NCBI RefSeq assembly: GCF_036417845.1
Contig: NW_027118693.1
Coordinates: 2,738,001-2,802,000, forward strand
DNA from: Apteryx mantelli
Taxonomy: Eukaryota; Chordata; Aves; Apterygiformes; Apterygidae
DNA length: 64,000 nt
Direction: 5' to 3'
Each line of letters starts with the position of its first letter. Position 1 is the first letter of the stretch. Positions 34,430 to 45,929 of this stretch are shown in pieces. Position numbers and translations under genes: made by a program. The notes beneath the pieces are model-generated. The model did not search any database and had not been told where the DNA came from. It saw only the letters and a program-made list of their open reading frames with translations.

Positions 34430-34943
34430 TGTTATGGAAAATCAGGCTCACCGGCCTCCATAACAGGGTCCGACCCTAGGCTCCTGCTGAGGCAGAAGTT
34501 CAAAGTCAGATTGGAGAGAAATAAAATTTAATGATACACGTGCGGTAATTACAGTTCGAGCTGGGTGCCTCCAAAGAGGGACCCCGAACAAAGAAATCCC
34601 TGGGCAATTATACCCTTACAATCTAAATTCCCCACCCCTCAAGCGATAGTTTGGACCAATAGTAATGGTTAGGTCTGGGGTCTTCCCCTTCGTCACTGGG
34701 CCCCTCCATTGTCTCTAGGCAGGCTGCTGCTTATCTTCAAGGTTGGCTACTCCTGCTGTCCGTGCAACTTCTTTATCCCTCCAGCTTGAACCGGCTCTGG
34801 GGCCCCCTTTTACTTATCTGAGTAAAAGTTCACAGCAAGTTCACAGCCTGAGGCCTAAGGCTTCAGCAAATTTAGCTACTAATGCTAAGCAAGTTATGCT
34901 AAGCAATTAATTCTGGACAGCTTCAGTTCAATATTCTCTAACA
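34430..34943 (-). repeat. ERV 5' LTR
   Basis: 514 bp with TG...CA ends, about 4% different from the 3' LTR. The TATA box of the 3' LTR (TATATAAG) is CAGATAAG on the sense strand here, so this LTR may be a weaker promoter. The outer edge (34944) joins satellite sequence directly. Confidence 0.97.
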
Positions 34944-35230
34944 CTATGAGGCACTGAGAAACAAGTGACATCACAACCACAAACTGCACCCACATGACCA
35001 GCACTGGCCTATGAGGCACTGAGCCACAAGAGACCTCACAAACACAAACTCCACCCACATCACCAGCACTGGCCTATCAGGCACTGAGCCACAAGTGACA
35101 TCACAAACACAACCTGCACCCACAGGACCAGCACTGGCCTATCAGGCACTGAGCCACAAGTGACATCACAAACACAAACTGCACCCACATGACCAGCACT
35201 GGCCTATCTGGCACTCAACAGAAGTCACCT
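34944..35230 (-). repeat. Right-arm satellite, about 4.4 units
   Basis: Four and a fraction 65-bp units in reverse orientation relative to the left array (CACTGGCCTATCAGGCACTG on the plus strand). The first unit is cut by the ERV LTR. Confidence 0.95.
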
Positions 35231-35854
35231 CACAAATACAAAAAAGGAGCAATGGGGCTCCTAGTGGCTTAGCAGATACTGAGGCTGAATGACTCCACAA
35301 ACACAAGCAGCAGCAATATGCAGCAAGCTGGAATGTCAGGTCCTCAGGCTCAAGTGACCTCACAGGCAGCCATGAAGCCAGATATCTGCTCCTGGCCTCT
35401 TTGCGACCGAAGCACAATTGACCTCAACAAGCACAAACAGCAGCAATGTCCATGCTGATCGCCAATCACATACCGATGCACAACTGACCACAAAAGCACC
35501 AACAGCAGCAATGGGCCTGCTCCCCCTTTATGAGGCATGCAGACACAAGAGACCTCACCAGCATCACCAACGCTACATGCATGCTGTTGGCCTACCAGAT
35601 GCAGAGGCACAACTCACCTCACAAGCACAAATGGCATCGACCTGCCTGCTGCTGCCCTATCTGGGACTGAGTCACAAGGGAGCTGAAAAGTGCAAACCTT
35701 CACAGAGGAAAAGCTCACCTGGGCCACTCTCACGTCCCTTGATTACGCTGTGATCACTCCATACAGAACAGTCTTCTGCAAATGGCTTTCATCTCCTGGC
35801 AAGACTCTCTCCACATCATGCGACAGCTCCACTCTTCACCCTGGCAACAAATCA
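35170..35854 (-). repeat. Right arm of inverted duplication (partner 15931-16640)
   Basis: Reverse complement of the left arm: diverged repeat units, then about 220 bp of non-satellite sequence ending at CAAATCA (35848-35854). Identity is high, roughly 90% by eye. CR1 sequence begins immediately afterwards, so the outer boundary of this arm is the CR1 junction. Confidence 0.88.
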
Positions 35855-37700
35855 CCCGTTTGGAATTAAATCTGGCGAGAGATGTCAAGGACAGCAAGAA
35901 GGGCTTCTTCAAATACATCAGTAGCAAGAGGAAGACTAGGGAAAATGTGGGCCCTTTGCTGAATGGGGTGGGTGCCCTGGTGACGAAGGATACAGAGAAG
36001 GCAGAGTTACTGAATGCCTTCTTTGCTTCAGTCTTTACTGCTCAGGCCAGCCCTCAGGAACCCCAGACCCTGGAGGCAAGAGAGAAAGTCTGGAGGAAGG
36101 AAGACTTTCCCTTGTTCGAGGAGGAGTGGGTTAGAGACCATTTAAGCAAACTTGACACCCACAAATCCATGGGCCCTGATGGGATGCACCCACGAGTGCT
36201 GAGGGAGCTGGTGGATGTCATTGCTAAGCCACTCTCCATCATCTTTGAAAGGTCATGGAGAACAGGAGAGGTGCCTGAAGACTGGAAGAAAGCCAATGTC
36301 ACCCCAGTCTTCCAAAAGGGCAAGAAGGAGGACCCAGGCAACTACAGGCCAGTGAGCCTCACCTGCATCCCTGGAAAGGTGATGGAGCAGCTCATCCTGG
36401 AGGCCATCTCCAAGCATGTGGAGGAAAAGAAGGTGATCAGGAGTAGTCAGCATGGCTTCACCAAAGGGAAATCCTGCCTAACCAATCTGATAGCCTTCTA
36501 TGATGGAATGACTGGCTGGGTAGATGAGGGGAGAGCAGTGGATGTTGTCTACCTGGACTTCAGCAAGGCTTTTGACACTGTCTCCCATAACATCCTCATA
36601 GGGAAGCTCAGGAAGTGTGGGTTAGATGAGTGGACAGTGAGGTGGATTGAGAACTGGCTGAATAGCAGAGCTCAGAGAGTTGTGATCAGTGGCACAGAGT
36701 CTAGTTGGAGGCCTGTAGCTAGCGGTGTCCCCCAGGGGTCAGTACTGAGTCCAGTCTTGTTCAATTTCTTCATCAATGACCTGGAGGAAGGGACAGAGTG
36801 CACCCTCAGCAAGTTTGCTGACGATACAAAACTGGGAGGAGTGGCCGATACACCAGAGGGCTGTGCTGCCATTCAGAGGGACCTGGACAGGCTGGAGAGG
36901 TGGGCAGAGAGGAACCTCATGAAGTTCAGCAAAGGCAAGTGCAGGGTCCTGCACCTGGGGAGGAATAACCCCATGCACCAGTACAGGTTGGGGGTTGACC
37001 TGCTGGAAAGCAGCTCTGCTGAGAAGGACCTGGGAGTGCTGGTGGACACCAAGTTAAGCATGAGGCAGCAATGTGCCCTTGTGGCCAAGAAGGCCAATGG
37101 TATCCTGGGGTGCATCAGGAAGAGTGTTGCCAGCAGGTCGAGGGAGGTGATTCTCCCCCTCTCCTCAGCCCTGGTGAGGCCACATCTGGAGTACTGCGTC
37201 CAGTTCAGGGCTCCCCAGTACAAGAGGGATGTGGCACTACTGGAGCAAGTCCAGCAAAGGGCTACAAAGATGATTAGGGGACTGGAGCATCTCTCTTATG
37301 AGGAAAGGCTGAGAGAGCTGGGCCTGTTTAGCTTGGAGAAGAGAAGGCTGAGAGGAGATCTTATCAACGTGTACAAGTATCTGAAGGGAGGGTGTCGAGA
37401 GGATGGGACCAGACTCTTTTCAGTGGTGCCGAGCGACAGGACGCGAGGCAACGGGCACAAACTGAAACACAGACACTTCCATCTGAACATGAGGAAATAC
37501 TTCTTCACTGTAAGGGTGACAGAGCACTGGAACAGATTGCCCAGAGAGGTTGTGGAGTCTCCTTCTCTGGAGATATTCAAAACGCGCCTGGATGCAATCC
37601 TGTGCAATGTGCTCTAGGTGACGCTGCTTGAGCAGGGGGGTTGGACTAGATGATCTCCAGAGGTCCCTTCCAACCTCAGCGATTCTGTGATTCTGTGATT
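35855..37700 (+). mobile_element. CR1 LINE, 5'-truncated, with open ORF2 reverse transcriptase
   Basis: Chicken-repeat-1 type non-LTR retrotransposon. An open frame runs to TAG 37615-37617; its first ATG (35782) lies in the flanking arm, so about the first 24 of its 611 codons are not CR1. The CR1 part holds the reverse transcriptase core: [25 protein letters not shown] (first catalytic Asp), [13 protein letters not shown], and FADDTK (36814-36831, catalytic Asp pair), then the C-terminal region. The endonuclease is missing by 5' truncation, so it cannot move by itself. The 3' end has two ATTCTGTG units (37682-37697), the hallmark of CR1. The lack of stops over some 1.75 kb indicates a young copy. 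Confidence 0.96.
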
Positions 37701-40618
37701 GTTCTTTTGTGCTTATCACAAAAAAAACGGGGGGGAGAGGGGCTGGAATCATACTGACACAGGGGAAACTCTCTTCTCAAGCTTGTAGGGTGCATTATCA
37801 AAAGATCATATGGAGTCCCTCTGTGAAAACAGTGACTTAGCAGAAGTCTGGTAGGGTGGCCTTTGCACACATAGAGTTGAGCTGTCTTAGTTTGTGTTAA
37901 TCATTTGGCCTCCCTTTATACTTGGGAACAGGAATAGGCAGCTGTAGAAAATTATTTATCTCACTTGAGCTGGTTTATAATTTAGGAGGAAACTAAAGAG
38001 GAATATCATCATATTTCTGTTAGAAGGAAGCAAAAATGTTTGAAAGTTTTGTGCGGAAAGAAGACCTACCCTGTTGGATGGCAGCATGGGCAGAGTCTTC
38101 CGGAAAGAAAGTAATGGAATACAAATGATTTCTGGCCTACGTTCTCTCATGCAGATCTTAGAAACTTACTTTGGGCACTTACTTTCTCCTGTCACATTCA
38201 TGGAGCATGTTACTGACGCCTTTACAGGAGTAGGCAACACAAGAGCTTCAGGGCCACCCTCTCGCTGGCTGGGGTGAATGCAACTTCTGTTGTCAGTACT
38301 TTCAGAAGGAACATAACATTTTAGATCTAAGAAAGGCTTTGCAGTAGACCAGAATATTTCTGTGTTCATTTAGCAAAGTCCTCAAGGTCCACCTTTTTTT
38401 TATTTATTTACTTATTTCATTTTCAATTTACCCACTAATCCATTCTTCATGCAGCTCAGGTGTCAGGGAGGTGGATAGCTATTTAGGGGACCTTTATCCA
38501 CAGAAGAAAGTCTGTTATTTACTGAGCACATTTATTACAGGAAGCAGACCCTGTTGTCAGGAAATGCTGCTCATATTGCTTAACTTCTGGGCCTCCTGGG
38601 TGTCTGCTGGCCCACGTAGTGCGCCTGCAGCCTAGAGACACAGGCATGTCATTTTTGTGTGCATTTCCTCCATTCAAGGTACATGAAATCAAGTGAGGGC
38701 TGTTGATCACCGCTGACAAAACATGTGCTTTGTTTTGTTTTGTAGCGTGGCAGTGAGGATATGTGCTGCATGCCTTAGGGCATAAAATACAGTTCGACGT
38801 CTGCACAGAGCAGAGGAAGCAACACCCAGCACAGTCTTGTTTGTACCCCTTGCAAGGGGCAGCTCTTGCAGTGACCTGCTCCTTCAATGGAAGAAGCAAA
38901 TTCCTGAATGAACTGTCCCCACAACTGCACCTGGACTTTTCCCTGGTGTGAATAAAGTGAACAGTCTGGAGGCCATGCCATCAGAGCAAAGCAAGCACCT
39001 AAGATATTGGTGTATAGGTAGCAGTGGACAAACAGTGAGGTTCTGTTATTTCTATGCTGTAACCAGAGGTGTGGCTCTCACACAGATAGTCAAACTGTAG
39101 CTTTCTATCCAGAAAGATCAGAGACATTAGTGCCAGAGTGACTTTGAGGGGGATTTTTCACAATAAGATGCCTAAGATAACTAAGTTAAAGTACTATCTG
39201 TGATTCCAAAGTCTCTTCACTGAAGATGTCTTGGTGGGATTCTTTGCCAACTTAAAGGGGATGGGAGTCATCCAACTAAATAACTTCAAAATTTCCATGC
39301 TAGGCATTTAAGACTAAACTCATCCATCTTGTGCTTCTGTACTATTGGGAGTGAGTGATTTAAATAATAAAAATGTCTCTCAGATAGAATGATAATGTCA
39401 TATTTTTATTTAAAACGGATAAACAAATACTGCTTTTGATTCTCATTCCAAAACACCATATTTGTCTTGCAAATCATGAATGAAAATGAATTCATGAAAA
39501 TGACAAAATGGCAATACCATGACAAGGATTAGAGAAAAGGAATTTTTTCTTTGGTTTTGTTTGGTGAAGAGGTTGGAGAGAACTTAAGGCCTAGATCTAA
39601 TCCTTGGGGCTGCAGAGGATGCACCTCACTGAGCTGGAGTCCCTCACCTGTGCAAATTATAACACATTGCCCAGCATGTGGTTCAGCGCACCTGGCATTT
39701 CCTATGAAAAAGTTGAGCTTCCAATTCTATGCTCAGTATAGTTCCTCTGAAATGCTATGGACAATTAGCGTAAGAGGAGATGATATAATCCTCTAGACTG
39801 CTGATTCTTCCCCACAATCAAAGGAGGGCAGGCAATGCACTCAGCTTAGGGCATTTAAGTTACAAATGTTTATAAGTGGACAAACTAATTCTACTGCGTG
39901 AATCTGTTCTATCAGATGCAGTATTGGCTCTAACAGTATTGTGTCATAAGGACTGGGCATTTATTTTATTAAGCTTGACCTGTGGACAATTGCATTGTTA
40001 CTCAACAATTAAATTACTGACCAATATTCTGGATTTAGTTGCAGCTTAAAAGAGAGCTGATGTTAGGTGGGTAATTTAGACTTTATTTTATCTATGTTCT
40101 TGTCCCAGTGAGGAGATTAATGGGGAGAAGCAAGTGCCACTTAGCAGAGAAGTAAAGCCATTATTGTTCTCTTTTTATTTGTTCCACCTGTTTTCTGTCT
40201 CTTTCTAAAGGCAAAGAGGTTCAACAAAGTTCTGCCACCAAAATAAGCAGGGGAAACCAGATTGTGTGACAAGGAGAAGCTGCATTCAAACTGGAGGAAG
40301 GTGAACCGTCTTGAGAATTTGGTGTGCCAAGGAAGGAGGAACTCCTCAGCTTGTTGCTTTCTGTCTCAGTTTCCACACTTAGAAAACACCATCACCAGGG
40401 TATTCACCAGGGTTTGTAAAGTGCTTTTAGACCATTTGAAAGGCATCCCTATCTGAGGATTAGGTCTTATCATGGTGATATGTTTCAGGAGAGAAACTGG
40501 TGTGATTTCATGAAAGTTCACACTGCTAAGAAAGAAAGGTGCAATTTCAGCAAATGAATCCTAATCATTTGTTCCATCCCCCCTCTGTTTTCCCTCCACT
40601 TACTTACAAAATCTCTCC
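37701..40618. other. Intergenic, AT-rich, no gene seen
   Basis: Only short chance frames. There is a T-rich patch near 38394-38420 and a strongly AT-rich patch near 39350-39420. The part next to 40619 would include the 3' UTR of the receptor gene on the minus strand. Confidence 0.6.
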
Positions 40619-41566
40619 TCAGAAGGAAAAACATTTTCTGGAGATTATCACACTTCTCTTCAAGCCCACCTTGAGAGCCTTCTTCATCTGCTCGTTCCTC
40701 AGGCTGAAAATGAAGGGGCTCATCAGAGGAGTTACCACTGTGTTGAGCAGGGCCACCATTTTGTAATAGGAAGTGTGGTGACTTGAAGGCTGCACATACT
40801 GGAAGATGCAGCTACCATAGCCCAAGATGACAATGGTGAAGTGAGAGGAGCATGTAGAAAATGCCTTGTTCCGTGACGAAGCTGAGGGCAACCTAAGGAT
40901 GGTGTTAATGATGTACAGGTAGGACACTGCTGTCATGACCAGTGAGCCAAAGAGGATGATGAAAGCGTTCACGAAATTTATCAGCTCCACAGTCCGTGTG
41001 TCTGCACAGGACAACTTGATCAAAAGCACACTGTCACAGAAGAAGTGGTCAATATGACTGGCATTGCAGAAGGACAGCCTGGCAACTAGGACAGTGGGGA
41101 CAATGGTGGCCAGGAAGCCTGCAGTCCATGACCCCAACAGGAGCTGAACACAAAGCTGACTGTTCATGAGCATGGGGTACTGAAGAGGGTAGCATATGGC
41201 CACATAACGGTCGTAGGACATGACAGCAAGAAGGACAAATTCGATGACACGCAGGAAGGTGCAGAAATAGAACTGAGTTAAGCAAGCTGGGTAGGAGATG
41301 GCTTTGCTGCCCATCAACAAGCTTGCTACTGTTTTGGGTATGATGGATGTAGCAAAGAAGATCTCCAAAGAGGAGAGGTTGCAGAGGAAAAAGTACATAG
41401 GTCTGTGGAGGTCTCGGTCAGAAAGAATGAGGGCAATGATCAGCAGGTTTCCAACTAAGATCACCAGGTAGGAAGCCAGGAAAGTGATTGCTATTAGGTA
41501 CTCCTGATGGTGGAGGGAGGGGAAGCCCAAGAGAAGGAACTCTGTGACAGTTGTATGGTTCAACAT
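40619..41566 (-). CDS. Olfactory receptor, class II, intact
   Basis: A seven-helix odorant receptor of 315 residues, normal for the family. I chose the ATG at 41566 (MLNHTTVTEFLLLGF) because an N-glycosylation site (NHT) followed by EFLLLGF is the usual olfactory receptor start; the frame is open 85 codons upstream, but that part is not receptor-like. Visible: GN in helix 1 (LVGNLLIIA), LHRPMYFFLCNLS in helix 2, MSYDRYVAICYPLQY after helix 3, the loop-2 cysteines with HFFCDS, SYLYIINTIL in helix 5, KAFSTCSSH in helix 6. Helix 7 reads PLMSPFIFSLRNE, so both Asn and Tyr of the NPxxY motif are changed (to Ser and Phe). Intronless, as usual. The pattern is nearest OR6/OR11-like groups, unconfirmed. 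Confidence 0.94.
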   Translation of the reverse strand: MLNHTTVTEFLLLGFPSLHHQEYLIAITFLASYLVILVGNLLIIALILSDRDLHRPMYFFLCNLSSLEIFFATSIIPKTVASLLMGSKAISYPACLTQFYFCTFLRVIEFVLLAVMSYDRYVAICYPLQYPMLMNSQLCVQLLLGSWTAGFLATIVPTVLVARLSFCNASHIDHFFCDSVLLIKLSCADTRTVELINFVNAFIILFGSLVMTAVSYLYIINTILRLPSASSRNKAFSTCSSHFTIVILGYGSCIFQYVQPSSHHTSYYKMVALLNTVVTPLMSPFIFSLRNEQMKKALKVGLKRSVIISRKCFSF

Positions 41567-42762
41567 ATCTTCAGCTGAGCTGCAGTGAGTAAGAGAAGAT
41601 GGTGAGCGGAGGAAAGAATTCCTCAGAAGGTTAGAGGGAGCAGAGACAGGTAGAGAAATGTACTGTAATGAAAGAGATGCATGCGGTTTCTCACAAAAAG
41701 TCTGTAAGGAAAACAGAGAAGAGAGGAGAGGCACGGAGAAAGAACATAGAGCAAGGAGACACCATTTCAAACAGTAACAACAAACAGTTTCTAGGTTAGA
41801 GTAGGAATCCACTATTAACAATATATAAGTTTTTGCATTTGAGCTCCTTACTCAAGTGTCCTTTTATAGCCAATGGAGAAAAAAATAGACATTTCTCAGT
41901 CATTCTTTCTCTAGTCTATCTTAAACCTATATTTTCGGATGAGATAAAATGCATCCTGGAGAAAGATAAAACATCTCTTCAAAGGGACATTAACTTTTTG
42001 ATTAGGTAAGGAATGGAGAGAAAGCAGAAAGAGGATGGTGATAAAGGAGGAGGCCACTGGGAAATAAAGGTAATAGGAGGGACAAAGCCAAAAAGAGGGA
42101 AGACATATATTCTATGATTAAAACTGTGGTCTTTCCCTCCAAGCTTGAACTATTCCATACAGAGCAGAAATCTTTACAAAGAGATTTTTCTTCAGTTGCA
42201 GCAATCTTTCTTGCTGAGAAATGGTTTTGATAAAACATGCTGGCCATCAGAAGGAAAAATAAAAAAGTAATACAAGTAATACAAAGGAGAGAGAAAGAAA
42301 AAAAAAGAAAATCCTAGGAGATAAAAAGATAAGTAGGGAATTTCATTAGTTGGGGATAAAAAAAATAAGCGCCCTATCTTGTAAAACAAATAAACAAACA
42401 AACAAACAGAAACCCAGAAGACTTTTTTTTTTTTTCTTCTGTGAACACTGGAAAAAACGAAGCTTGGATTGATGTGGAGTCGGTCCTGAATTCATTACCC
42501 GAGCTCTTGAAGATGTTGAATTCTCAATGCAGTCCTCTCAGGACACTCTACCCCTATGTAGACCATTTCCTTTCCATCCTGCCGCTTTTGCTCACAAAAC
42601 TTGTATAAGCCCAAAAGAGAGAACAGTACTACTCTGTGCTGCTTAGCTGGACCTGGCCAACAAGTTAAAGCAGAGGAAGGGGCAGAGACCCAGGCACATA
42701 GACACAGACTGATCAGCAAGGTCTCATTGCCTGAGAAATATCAGAGGCAAAGGGGGACAATC
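41567..42762. other. Upstream region of the minus-strand receptor; no gene
   Basis: The region holds A-rich tracts (42299-42310), a T13 tract (42424-42436) and short repeats such as (CAAA)n near 42387-42405. A promoter or 5' exon of the receptor would be expected here but is not identifiable by eye. Confidence 0.5.
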
Positions 42763-42868
42763 ACAGAATCACAGAATCACAGAATTGCTGAGGTTGGAAG
42801 GGACCTCTGGAGATCATCTAGTCCAACCCCCCTGCTCAAGCAGGGTCACCTAGAGCACATTGCACAGG
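42763..42868 (-). mobile_element. CR1 3' end, short antisense copy
   Basis: On the plus strand it begins with three ATCACAGA units, the reverse complement of the CR1 terminal repeat. It continues with the CR1 3' untranslated segment through the GCACATTGCACAGGA area. It is near-identical to the end of the CR1 at 35.9-37.7 kb, so it is recent and strongly 5'-truncated. Confidence 0.95.
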
Positions 42869-42873
42869 AAACA

Positions 42874-42896
42874 CAGGCAGGCAGGCAGGCAGGCAG
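42874..42896. repeat. (CAGG)n microsatellite
   Basis: About six CAGG units directly beside the short CR1 copy. Confidence 0.9.
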
Positions 42897-42905
42897 TCTA
42901 GGAAC

Positions 42906-42933
42906 TCAACAACAACAACAACAACAACAACAA
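42906..42933. repeat. (AAC)n microsatellite
   Basis: About nine AAC units, ten bases beyond the CAGG repeat. Confidence 0.92.
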
Positions 42934-45280
42934 TAAGAATCAAAGAAAAATGAGGTGAAATGCAGCAAAGCAGTTACTTACATTAATCTGTGTGCAGGAA
43001 ACACTGTCAAGGGGAAAGAGAAGGCCAGCAGAATTTCTGCAGACCATCATCTCCCTCCCTCTCCTCCCACAACCTTGAGAGAACAATCTGGCATGTCTCA
43101 TTTCAAGGTTCTTGCAGAGCCTCTTTGAGTCAGCTGCTAATGCCGTTTGTTCTGATGCACTGGGCTGCCAGACAGAAGTAAGCTCTGATTTTCTTTTTCC
43201 TTTCAAGTAAAACCACCCAAAGTCCTTTGGCATTCCCTGAAGAATCATGGTCCCCTGTGCTTTCCTGAGATGCTCCTCAGCAGAGTCGTTCTGAGAGGGT
43301 GACAGGACATTAATTAAAATGATAGCTGGTACCCAGGTGACCTAATACCTGCAGAACTGTAGATCCATTTTGTGAGGCAGTCTAAGAGAGAGAAACACAA
43401 AATCTTTAAAGGTGCTATCAAGAAATGTAATCTGTGAAAGCAGCTTCTGTGGAGCTACTGTCACACTCCCTGCCTTATCTTTCTAATGTTGGCCATCGAA
43501 AGGATAGATTTTAAATGTTCAAGAGGTAGACACCTTAGGTTGCCTTAGGTTAGTCAGTGGAGTTTAGGACATGATTCAACTTTTTGCAAAATGGATTTCT
43601 AAAGGAGAGGAGAGGAACAGATTCCTCCTCTCTAAGGGCAGAGGGAGGCTGGAGTGACAGACTGACATCTAGGCATCTTCATTGCAGACCTCTGGGAGCT
43701 CTTCAGGGGTGAGACATTGGTTCCTAAGGGCCACCTGACTATCTTCTACCCCTCCAAAAGGAAGTATGAACCTGAGGGTTCAGAGTTATAACTGCCAACA
43801 TAATGCAGACCTCTCTTACCATCTTAATGCATCTAGGTTAGGACTAGGCACCTCTGTTTTGACCTCTGAATCGTTTCCCTGAAGTTCAATGAGAGCAATC
43901 TCATCCATGGTGACACTGAGCAAGGCTTTCCCTTTCCCTGAGTATAGGCAGGCTCTTAGTCCACCTTCTCTGTGCTCAGTGTGGACAGCCCCAGCAGAGC
44001 ATAAGCCTCTGTCCATAGGCTTGTTACTGAACTCCAGTGTTCCCACGGGACTATTGGACCCTGTCTCTGTCTAAGCTGGGCTCTAGATCTCTTCTTGTTT
44101 CAACCCATTTCTTCATTTTCCAATACATCCAGGGGGTGCAGAGGAGTGGCTGGAGTAGCCCAGTGTCCCCTCAATTTCCTCACCAGTCTTTCAGGAAGCA
44201 TGTACCCATGTCGTTGTGTTTCCAGCTGATGTATCACCTCATGTAGGGTTGATGCACAGAGACATTTGGCCAGTCTTCCTGCATCTTGGGGTCCATTTTG
44301 ACCACAGCATTTGCTTGCAAAGGGTTTGTGTGAAGGAATTCTGAAGAATGTGTGCTATGAGTGATTGTCCTTATGAAATATATCCACCTGTCTCTAGTGA
44401 GTGTGGTCATGTACACCAGTCAGGGTGGCATTTTATCCACATTCAGCATTCTTCTATAATTGCAAGGTTGAACAGAGAGCAGCTGTTCCTGGTGGGGATC
44501 TCTGCTGGACCAGTTTCCAGCCACACCTGGAGCAATGCTCCAGATGTGACCCCAGTTGTGGGAGCATTTGGCACCACCACAGCCATCCCCTGGGGTCAGG
44601 GCTGGTGCTGCTGGGTGGGGGGAAGCACCAGCCACCACAGCTAACAGCTCTGGGTGCACAGGGGTGCACACAAGTGATGCTGGGATCCCTCCTCCCCCAT
44701 GGGACCAAACCAGGGGGGACAAGGGGTCCAAAGGGCTCTAGAGAACGTGATGGGGAGACAGAAAGAGTGGAGGAGGCTTGGGAGAGCTTTTGGTAGACAG
44801 AAGTGGGTGAGGAGCGGGAGGAGGGCCCGTGACACCCAAGGAAGTGACCAAGAGGTGGAGCTCAGTACTGAACTGATCAGCTAGGGTTTTCTTCATTTTG
44901 TTCACTGCCTGTAGAGCAAGTGTGAAGCCTTCATCACTGAGGCAACTGCTGTCCTTGTGCTTCAAATGGTTCCTGGAAACACGCCTGTTAGCTTTGAGCA
45001 TGAACTGGCTTTCAAGCAGAAGCTGGAAGCTTGACTTCCTGCTGCTCTGTGTACCCGGAGGCTGGCTCCAAGGTCTTCCAGGCCATGTGTCTCTGCAGCA
45101 GGGGCTGGGGCTTGACCCAGAGAAAGTCATGGCATCTCCCTGGTCCCCCTTGGGAGAAGGAAACTACAGAGACACTGGCCTTCTAACAAGACTTTGCTGC
45201 CCAACCAGAAGACCATTTCCCGGAGGAGGATAACCGTATCAGGAGCTTACAAAGCTCTGTCCCATGCCCTTGGCTTCAGG
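42934..45280. other. Intergenic, no supported gene
   Basis: Only overlapping short frames. The stretch 44450-44560 has faint resemblance to antisense CR1 (CTCCAGATGTGACCCCA) but is too diverged to call. Confidence 0.45.
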
Positions 45281-45903
45281 AGTGCACCCTCAGCAAGTTT
45301 GCTGATGGTACAGCACTGGGAGGAGTGGCTGATACACCAGATGGTTGCCCTGCCATTCAGTGATCTTGACAGACTGGAGAAAAGAGCAGAGAGAAACCTC
45401 ATGGAGTTCAGGAAAGGAAAATGCCAAGTCCTTCACCTAGGGAAGAATGACCCCATGCACCAGTACAGCCTGGGTGCCGTCTGCAGAGAAGGACCTGGGG
45501 GTCCTGGTGAACACCAAGTTGACTGTGAGCCAGCAATGTGCCCTTGCAGCAAAAGCCAATGGTATCCTGGGCTACCTTAGGAAGAACGTTGGCAGGAGGT
45601 CAAGGGAGGTGATCCTCCCCCTCTACTCAGCACTGGTGAGACCTCTTCTGGACTGGTGTGTCTAGTTCAGGGCTCCCCAGTACAGGAGACACGTGGACAT
45701 ATCGGAGCAAGTCCAGCAAAGGGCCACAAAGATGATTAAGGTTCTGGAGCATCTCATACATGGAAAGTCTGTGAGACCTGGAACTGTTTAGCCTGGAGAA
45801 GAAAAGGCTCAGAAAAGGCTCTTATCAAGGTTTATAAGCATCTGACAGGAGGAAGTAAAGAAGGTGGAGCCAGAATCTTCTCCGTGGTGCCCTTGGCAGG
45901 ACG
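45281..45903 (+). mobile_element. CR1 ORF2 fragment, degenerate
   Basis: It corresponds to the CR1 region from just before the FADD motif (AGTGCACCCTCAGCAAGTTTGCTGATGG) through the C-terminal part (GTCCAGCAAAGGGCCACAAAGATGATTA). It has frameshifts and in-frame stops and lacks the 3' end. It can be read against the intact CR1 at 36791-37430. Confidence 0.93.
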
Positions 45904-45929
45904 AGAGGCCCTTGGAAGGAGATGCTCCA

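Larger units (their letters stand above)
28487..34943 (-). mobile_element. Gammaretrovirus-like endogenous retrovirus, full length but defective
   Basis: The 6.46-kb provirus lies on the minus strand: 5' LTR 34430-34943, primer-binding site, leader, gag, pro-pol, truncated env, polypurine tract, 3' LTR 28487-29001. The group assignment rests on four points: a single zinc knuckle in Gag, pro-pol in the same frame as gag behind a single stop, an Arg-type primer-binding site, and the integrase sequence pattern. It is inactive as it stands. There is an early stop in gag, frameshifts in reverse transcriptase, a probable loss of RNase H, an in-frame stop in integrase and loss of most of env. The flanking bases are not a target-site duplication (CCAG on the left, CTAT on the right). 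Confidence 0.95.
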
